Shown: positions 58,909-64,000 of the stretch, in pieces
How the letters are laid out: every line of letters starts with the position of its first letter
Numbering within the stretch: position 1 is the stretch's first letter
Assembly (NCBI GenBank): GCA_017941345.1
Contig: JAGAWQ010000003.1
Location: 1-64,000, forward strand
Direction: 5' to 3'
From: Prevotella sp.
GTDB lineage: Bacteria > Bacteroidota > Bacteroidia > Bacteroidales > Bacteroidaceae
DNA: 64,000 bases
Made by a program: the position numbers and the translations under genes
Notes under the pieces: generated by a model
What the model was told of the DNA's origin: nothing
What the model saw: the letters and a program-made list of their open reading frames with translations, nothing else
The model's database searches: none

Positions 58909-59553
58909 TTATTCCCCTTGACAGATTTGGGCGGCTATTTCGTTCAGATGCAGACAGAGGACCCTCATGTTCGTCAGTTTCTCATTTTGGTACGGGTAGG
59001 GGGCCAGCATCAGTAGGCGTCCCTCAGCGCAAGCCTTGAGGAAATACTGTTTCCGTTCTTCTATCTCGTTTTGGTAGAGATGGCGCGAGCATTGCACTTG
59101 AAGTTTGACGGGGCGTTCCAATAAGAAACGATTGCCCATAGCCGGCATCGAGGTGTCCAAGACGGGCATAGGGGAGAGCTGGGTGAAGTATTCTGGGTGC
59201 TGGCGTTTCAACAAGAGGCGACGAGGGTTGTCGTCGAGATAGGATAGCCAGCGTTGTAGCTGGCCTTTTCTGAGCAGGATGCGGTCGTTGTAGTTGGGCT
59301 CCCAGATGAGGCCGTGAGCTCTTCCTGCTGCTGTGTGGCGAGAAGGCTTTTGTTGCGCAGTTAGCGCAACGTATTGAACGGGGCCAGGTTCCGTAGGCTG
59401 CGCTAACTGCGCAGCAGGCAATAATCCAAGCTCCCTTGCAGCCTTCCTGGTCCCCGTCTTAAAGCCCCATATGACATGCCCCAAGTGCTTTTCTATCTTT
59501 GTGCGCACAAAGAGGATACCATGAATATGGTCTGGCATGATGCAGAGCTTCAT
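58909..59553 (-). CDS. RAYT-like HUH transposase (REP-associated), probably N-terminally truncated
   Basis: 214 residues. MPDHIHGILF holds the HUH metal motif (H9, H11); GLIWEPNYNDRILLRKGQLQR holds the likely nucleophile Tyr88, and YLDDNPRRLLLKRQHPEYF is the downstream family signature of Bacteroidetes REP-associated transposases. Family members have a sizable N-terminal part before the HUH motif; here an in-frame stop lies two codons upstream of the ATG. Residues about 46-67 form an extra linker whose DNA is a pair of inverted REP-like hairpins. No terminal inverted repeats or target-site duplication were seen. Confidence 0.78.
   Translation of the reverse strand: MKLCIMPDHIHGILFVRTKIEKHLGHVIWGFKTGTRKAARELGLLPAAQLAQPTEPGPVQYVALTAQQKPSRHTAAGRAHGLIWEPNYNDRILLRKGQLQRWLSYLDDNPRRLLLKRQHPEYFTQLSPMPVLDTSMPAMGNRFLLERPVKLQVQCSRHLYQNEIEERKQYFLKACAEGRLLMLAPYPYQNEKLTNMRVLCLHLNEIAAQICQGE
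59352..59415. repeat. Inverted pair of REP-like hairpins inside the transposase gene
   Basis: GTTGCGC-AGTTA-GCGCAAC (59352-59370) and GCTGCGC-TAACT-GCGCAGC (59397-59415). Each folds into a 7-bp stem with a 5-base loop, and their 15-bp cores are exact reverse complements. The arrangement is that of a BIME: REP, 26-bp spacer, inverted REP. Confidence 0.88.
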
Positions 59554-59698
59554 GGGTTCTTATTCTCTTCACAGCGTCGCTTCATCGAAGGCTTCTTGCC
59601 TAGAGCCCATGCTTTGTGGCTATTATCTTTTTGCTCCATAACGATGCAAAAATACGAAATATTTCTTAATCTATCGTTCTTAATTCTTAATTATTTCG

Positions 59699-59706
59699 TA
59701 CCTTTG
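59699..59706 (+). promoter_or_regulatory. mutS -7 element, near-leaderless
   Basis: TACCTTTG, seven bases before the mutS ATG. A two-unit heptamer TTCTTAA lies at 59677-59690 in the -33 region. Confidence 0.65.
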
Positions 59707-59713
59707 CATCGTC

Positions 59714-62338
59714 ATGGCACAAAAAGACGGTAAGGAACTGACCCCGATGATGAAGCAATTCTTCGACTTCAAGGCGAAATACCCTGAAGCCCTTCTGCTG
59801 TTTCGTTGTGGCGACTTTTACGAGACTTACTGCGAAGATGCCATCACGGCCTCGCGCATCTTAGGCATCACGCTGACCCATCGTAACAATGGGGCAGGAG
59901 CGAGGGGCGACGAGATGGCCGGATTTCCACATCATGCGCTGGACACCTATCTGCCTAAACTCATCCGGGCAGGCAAGCGTGTGGCCATCTGCGACCAGCT
60001 GGAAGACCCTAAGCTGACCAAAAAACTGGTCAAACGAGGCATCACAGAGTTGGTGACGCCTGGTGTGGCGATGCAGGATACGGTGCTGAACTACAAGGAG
60101 AACAACTTTCTTTGTGCTGTCCATTTTGGTAAGTCGTCGTGTGGTGTAGCTTTCCTCGATATCTCGACAGGCGAATTCCTGACCGGCGAGGGCACTTACG
60201 ACTATGTGGAGAAGCTTATTGGCAGTTTCCAGCCTAAGGAGGTGCTCTACGACAGAGGACGCAAGCACGACTTCGAGCGTTATTTTGGTACTCGTCTGGT
60301 GACGTTCGAACTCGACGACTGGGTGTTTACTGAGCAGACCGCCCATCAGAAACTCTTCAAGCACTTCAACGTGAAGTCGCTGAAGGGCTTTGGCATCGAC
60401 CACCTGAAGAGTGGAGTCATTGCCTCTGGTGCCATCCTGCAATACCTGGAACAGACGCTGCATACGCAGATAGCCCATATCACCAGCATTTCGCGCATCG
60501 AGGAGGATAAATACGTCAGGTTGGACAAGTTTACCGTTCGCTCTTTGGAGCTGATTTATCCGATGCAGGAAGATGGTAAGAGTCTGCTGAATATCATTGA
60601 TAAAACGGTGACGCCTATGGGTGGCCGACTGTTGCGTCGCTGGCTCGTCTTCCCCTTGAAAGACGAGAAGCCCATCAACGAACGTCTCGACATCGTAGAC
60701 TATTACTATCGCGAGCCAGAGTTCCGGCAATGTATCGACGACCAGCTGCATCGTATTGGTGACTTGGAGCGTATCATCTCGAAGGTGGCTGTCGGTCGTG
60801 TGTCACCCCGTGAGGTGGTACAGTTGAAGATGGCTCTGCAGGCTTTGCAACCCATCAAGACCGCTTGCCTCTATGCCAACAACGAGGCGCTGAAAAGGGT
60901 AGGGGAGCAGCTGAACCTCTGCGAGTCGATTCGCGACCGAATAGAACGTGAGATACAGAACGACCCGCCTCAGCTGGTAGCCAAGGGTGGGGTGATTCGC
61001 GATGGCGTGAATGCTGAACTCGACGAGTTACGCCATATTGCCTATTCTGGTAAGGACTATCTGCTACAGATTCAGGAGCGCGAAGCCCAGCAAACAGGCA
61101 TCGCCTCGCTGAAGGTAGGCTATAACAATGTGTTTGGCTACTATCTGGAGGTGCGTAATACTTATAAGGATAAGGTACCCCAGGAGTGGGTTCGCAAGCA
61201 GACGCTGGCTCAGGCAGAACGTTATATCACACAGGAGCTGAAGGAGTACGAAGAGAAGATTCTGGGTGCTGAGGACAAAATCCTCTCCCTCGAACAGCAA
61301 CTCTTCAACGACCTTATCCTGGCCCTTCAGGAGTTTATCCCCCAGATACAAATCAACGCCAATGTGGTGGCCCATCTCGACTGTCTGCTCTCAGCAGCGA
61401 AGACAGCAGAGGAGAACCACTACGTTCGTCCTGTCATCGACGCCAGCGACGTGATAGACATCAAGCAAGGTCGCCATCCCGTCATCGAGACACAGCTGCC
61501 TATTGGCGAGCATTACGTGCCTAACGACATCCTCTTGGACTCTGAGCGCCAGCAGATTATCATCATTACGGGACCTAATATGGCGGGTAAGTCAGCGCTG
61601 TTGCGTCAGACGGCCCTCATCGTGCTGTTGGCCCAGATAGGTAGTTTCGTGCCTGCAGAGAGTGCTAAAATCGGTTTGGTGGACAAGATTTTCACCCGTG
61701 TGGGTGCTTCAGATAATATTTCGTTGGGCGAGTCGACTTTTATGGTAGAGATGACGGAGGCTGCCAACATCCTGAATAATGTGACGCCTCGCTCGCTGGT
61801 TCTTTTCGACGAGTTGGGACGAGGCACCTCTACTTACGACGGTATCTCGATAGCGTGGGCCATCGTGGAATATCTGCACGAACACCCTAAGGCTCAGGCT
61901 CGTACGCTCTTCGCCACTCACTATCATGAGCTGAACGAGATGGAGAAGAACTTCAAGCGCATCAAGAACTACAATGTCTCCGTACGTGAGGTAGAAGGCA
62001 AGGTCATCTTCCTGCGTAAGTTGGAGAAAGGTGGCTCAGAACACTCGTTTGGTATTCATGTGGCGGAGATTTCAGGCATGCCCAGGTCGATTGTGAAGCG
62101 TGCCAACGTGATATTGAAGCAGTTGGAGGCTGACAACGCTCAGGTGGGTAGCGTGGGTAAGCCAACAGCGGAGATAGCCCAGAGTCGTGAGGGTATGCAA
62201 CTCTCGTTCTTCCAGTTGGACGACCCCGTACTCTGTCAGGTACGCGACGAAATCTTAGGCCTCGATGTCAACAACCTGACACCCCTCGAGGCCCTGAACA
62301 AACTCAACGATATCAAGAAAATCGTATCAGGAAGGTAG
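59714..62338 (+). CDS. mutS: DNA mismatch repair protein MutS
   Basis: 874 residues. The N-terminal mismatch-binding domain begins [30 protein letters not shown], with the FxE-type loop in the phenylalanine-bearing GDFYE region. The ATPase has [16 protein letters not shown] (Walker A), [17 protein letters not shown] (Walker B) and [10 protein letters not shown]. It recognises mispairs and recruits MutL. Its stop overlaps the convergent histidine kinase gene by 12 bases. Confidence 0.98.
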   Translation: MAQKDGKELTPMMKQFFDFKAKYPEALLLFRCGDFYETYCEDAITASRILGITLTHRNNGAGARGDEMAGFPHHALDTYLPKLIRAGKRVAICDQLEDPKLTKKLVKRGITELVTPGVAMQDTVLNYKENNFLCAVHFGKSSCGVAFLDISTGEFLTGEGTYDYVEKLIGSFQPKEVLYDRGRKHDFERYFGTRLVTFELDDWVFTEQTAHQKLFKHFNVKSLKGFGIDHLKSGVIASGAILQYLEQTLHTQIAHITSISRIEEDKYVRLDKFTVRSLELIYPMQEDGKSLLNIIDKTVTPMGGRLLRRWLVFPLKDEKPINERLDIVDYYYREPEFRQCIDDQLHRIGDLERIISKVAVGRVSPREVVQLKMALQALQPIKTACLYANNEALKRVGEQLNLCESIRDRIEREIQNDPPQLVAKGGVIRDGVNAELDELRHIAYSGKDYLLQIQEREAQQTGIASLKVGYNNVFGYYLEVRNTYKDKVPQEWVRKQTLAQAERYITQELKEYEEKILGAEDKILSLEQQLFNDLILALQEFIPQIQINANVVAHLDCLLSAAKTAEENHYVRPVIDASDVIDIKQGRHPVIETQLPIGEHYVPNDILLDSERQQIIIITGPNMAGKSALLRQTALIVLLAQIGSFVPAESAKIGLVDKIFTRVGASDNISLGESTFMVEMTEAANILNNVTPRSLVLFDELGRGTSTYDGISIAWAIVEYLHEHPKAQARTLFATHYHELNEMEKNFKRIKNYNVSVREVEGKVIFLRKLEKGGSEHSFGIHVAEISGMPRSIVKRANVILKQLEADNAQVGSVGKPTAEIAQSREGMQLSFFQLDDPVLCQVRDEILGLDVNNLTPLEALNKLNDIKKIVSGR

Positions 62339-64000
62339 AATCAGCACAAAGCGTGCGCCTTTCTTGTAAGAATCGTCGATGTCGAGCGAGCCTCCCAGCA
62401 GCTCTGCTATCTTATGGCTCATGGTGAGTCCTAAGCCCAGTCCCTGCTTGAAGTTATCGACCTTATAGAAACGCTCGAAAATCTTCTCGTGGTATTTCTT
62501 GTCGATACCAATACCCGTATCCGTAACGGTAAACTCTACGCCTCCATTAGCAGCACGCTCCCTGACCTTCAGCTCTATCTCACCTTCCTTCGTGAACTTC
62601 AGCGCATTATTCATGAGCTGGTTCAGGATTTTCTTTAGCGCTATCTTGTTGGTACGCAGGGTGAAGTCTTGAGCGAGCATGTTTTTATAGTTAAGTTGCA
62701 GGTGTGCGTTGTTGATGACCGACGCATTTTTGATAACCTCCTGACACAACTGGTGGATGTTGACATTGTCGTTACGCTCATAGTGCTCCCTGCTCTCATC
62801 CTCAGCAACCTCCAGCAGTTCGTTGACGAGATTGGTAATCTCAATGGTGTTCTTACTGATGTCGCTAATCATGTTGTTACGTTCTTCCTCCTCCAGCTCG
62901 TAGTCAGGATTCGTAATCACCTGAGCAAAGCCTGTGATGACGTTCAACGGGGTGCGTATCTCGTGGCTTACATGCTCAATGAACGAGGTCTTCATGCGGT
63001 CAGACTCTTGGGCATGGTCCAGAGCTATCTCCAGCTCTTTGTTCTGCTTCAGCAGTTTCTTCTGATAACGACGTTTCTGCAGATAACGCGAAGCCACTAG
63101 TCCGAGGGCTACAGCCAGCAGTCCGATGACAGCAGCAAACCAGTGTTCCCGTTCTTTGGCGGCTTCCCTAATCATGGCTTCATGGTCTTTCTCCGCCTTC
63201 TCAGTCAACAGCGTCAGGCCGGTTTCTGCGTTTACCTCATTGATGTTGTCGTAGAGCAAGTCGCTGTTCAGCGAGTCGCGCAAGTCGCGACGGATAGCCG
63301 ACTCCTTCATACAGAGGTCGTAGCGACCCATCATCTCGTAAATGTGGCCCTTGACGTCATGTATGGTGATGAGGTCCAGTCCTGGCACCTCCTTTTGGTC
63401 TAATAATGCCAAAGCCTCGTCATATTGTCCGTTGAAACTCTTCTGGAAGATGCTCATGGATACCATTCCCACGCTGTCGACGAAATGGTGCTGCTTCAGA
63501 TAGTTGTCGAACTCTGCCTTAGCCTTTGTGAATTTGGCCTTGTCACTCATGAAGAAGCTGATTTGCCCTTTCTGGGACAGATACATCTTGTAATAGTCGG
63601 GATAAACGATGGCGAGCGAGCCAAACTTCTCGTTCCATTCCCAAGCTTCCTTGGGTTCGCGTGTCGACTGTAGTGCGGCGATGCGTGAGTAGATGCTGAT
63701 GAGGGCTCCGCTATCTGCCTGGTTGACAATCTTCAGCGATTCCATGAAATACTGTTTCGCCATGCGGTAGTTGCCTCGCGACTCATAGACCGTAGCCAGC
63801 GACGTGTAGACGATGTCGTAGTGCTTGGCGCCCTCAGACTTCATCTCTTCCAGGATTTCATTGGAGCGCTTGATGGCCTGATAAGCTCTGCCGTGATCTA
63901 CTAAATACAGCACTTCGTTCTGGCGCATCTTGTAATAAGAGCGCTGCCGTCCTTGCTTTTTGTAGTATGCCTCTACTTTCTTAGAGGTTTCCCAGAATTC
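62327..64000 (-). CDS. TPR-type membrane sensor histidine kinase, start beyond the right edge
   Basis: The frame is open to the window end (558 residues seen); an internal ATG at 63928 is not the likely start, since [17 protein letters not shown] precedes it in frame. A helical TPR-like sensor region is followed by one membrane helix ([22 protein letters not shown]), a coiled coil, the HisKA box [19 protein letters not shown] with the phospho-acceptor His, and HATPase motifs [15 protein letters not shown] and [18 protein letters not shown]. No receiver domain is fused, so a separate response regulator is expected. The signal is unknown. Confidence 0.9.
   Translation of the reverse strand, partial: EFWETSKKVEAYYKKQGRQRSYYKMRQNEVLYLVDHGRAYQAIKRSNEILEEMKSEGAKHYDIVYTSLATVYESRGNYRMAKQYFMESLKIVNQADSGALISIYSRIAALQSTREPKEAWEWNEKFGSLAIVYPDYYKMYLSQKGQISFFMSDKAKFTKAKAEFDNYLKQHHFVDSVGMVSMSIFQKSFNGQYDEALALLDQKEVPGLDLITIHDVKGHIYEMMGRYDLCMKESAIRRDLRDSLNSDLLYDNINEVNAETGLTLLTEKAEKDHEAMIREAAKEREHWFAAVIGLLAVALGLVASRYLQKRRYQKKLLKQNKELEIALDHAQESDRMKTSFIEHVSHEIRTPLNVITGFAQVITNPDYELEEEERNNMISDISKNTIEITNLVNELLEVAEDESREHYERNDNVNIHQLCQEVIKNASVINNAHLQLNYKNMLAQDFTLRTNKIALKKILNQLMNNALKFTKEGEIELKVRERAANGGVEFTVTDTGIGIDKKYHEKIFERFYKVDNFKQGLGLGLTMSHKIAELLGGSLDIDDSYKKGARFVLILPS

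Overview
The window reads as a chromosomal segment of a Bacteroidales bacterium, most like Prevotella/Segatella. The reasons are Bacteroidetes-type promoters (TTG, about 19-20 bp, then TAnnTTTG) in front of many genes, a near absence of Shine-Dalgarno sites, a PorZ-like type IX secretion protein, exported proteins with short sorting-type tails, a frdCAB-type fumarate reductase, and GH3, SPFH and DUF3108 genes. The genus is an inference. I saw no tRNA, rRNA or CRISPR array.

Layout. 1-4.7 kb (minus): end of a cobalamin/iron-type ABC transporter cluster (CobD-like aminotransferase, ATPase), a Dna2-like nuclease-helicase and a Fic protein with its own HTH domain. 4.7-8.6 kb: an accessory patch with a methyltransferase remnant, a VapBC-type pair, two secreted proteins of unknown role and a 600-bp repeat-rich non-coding block. 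8.6-17.2 kb (minus): envelope and housekeeping genes (DUF3108, Ig-like lipoprotein, GH3, esterase, a thioredoxin-like protein without CXXC, radC, a GT2 glycosyltransferase, efp). 17.4-23.9 kb (plus): rpmH, PASTA protein, RluD-type synthase, ddl, acyltransferase, lipoprotein, metallophosphoesterase. 23.9-30.5 kb: BASS transporter, SPFH/RHH/DUF1648/hydrolase operon, ferritin, a metallopeptidase lipoprotein. 30.6-34.1 kb: fumarate reductase frdCAB. 34.2-44.9 kb: yraN, mnmG, apt, uvrC, dtd, mazG-type, deoC, a polyprenyl synthase (minus) and polA. 45.1-46.98 kb: RNA methyltransferase and nadA on either side of a DnaA-box cluster. 47-56 kb: two AT-rich envelope-modifying genes, then the leuS / yitT-rdgB fusion / porZ-like operon. 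56.2-64 kb: a secreted nuclease, a secreted Ig/OB-fold protein, a RAYT-like HUH transposase, mutS and a TPR histidine kinase cut by the right edge.

Two themes stand out. First, the window probably holds the chromosome's replication and segregation zone. Three exact TTATCCACA boxes lie within 293 bp at 45.64-45.93 kb in an AT-rich intergenic region, and two parS-type 16-mers (one perfect) lie at 36.65 and 37.24 kb. Second, the DNA is full of short repeats of period 7 or about 21-22 bp. Heptanucleotide arrays sit between genes, overlap a start codon, encode parts of two signal peptides (including that of the PorZ-like protein) and interrupt two conserved enzymes in frame. A 250-bp block carries nine TGTTAGG copies with an 18-bp perfect inverted repeat. 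Three intergenic arrays of 21-22 bp units and a transposase gene with two REP-like hairpins in its linker complete the picture. Since 7 is not a multiple of 3, loss or gain of one unit in the coding arrays would switch the gene off, which makes phase variation worth testing.
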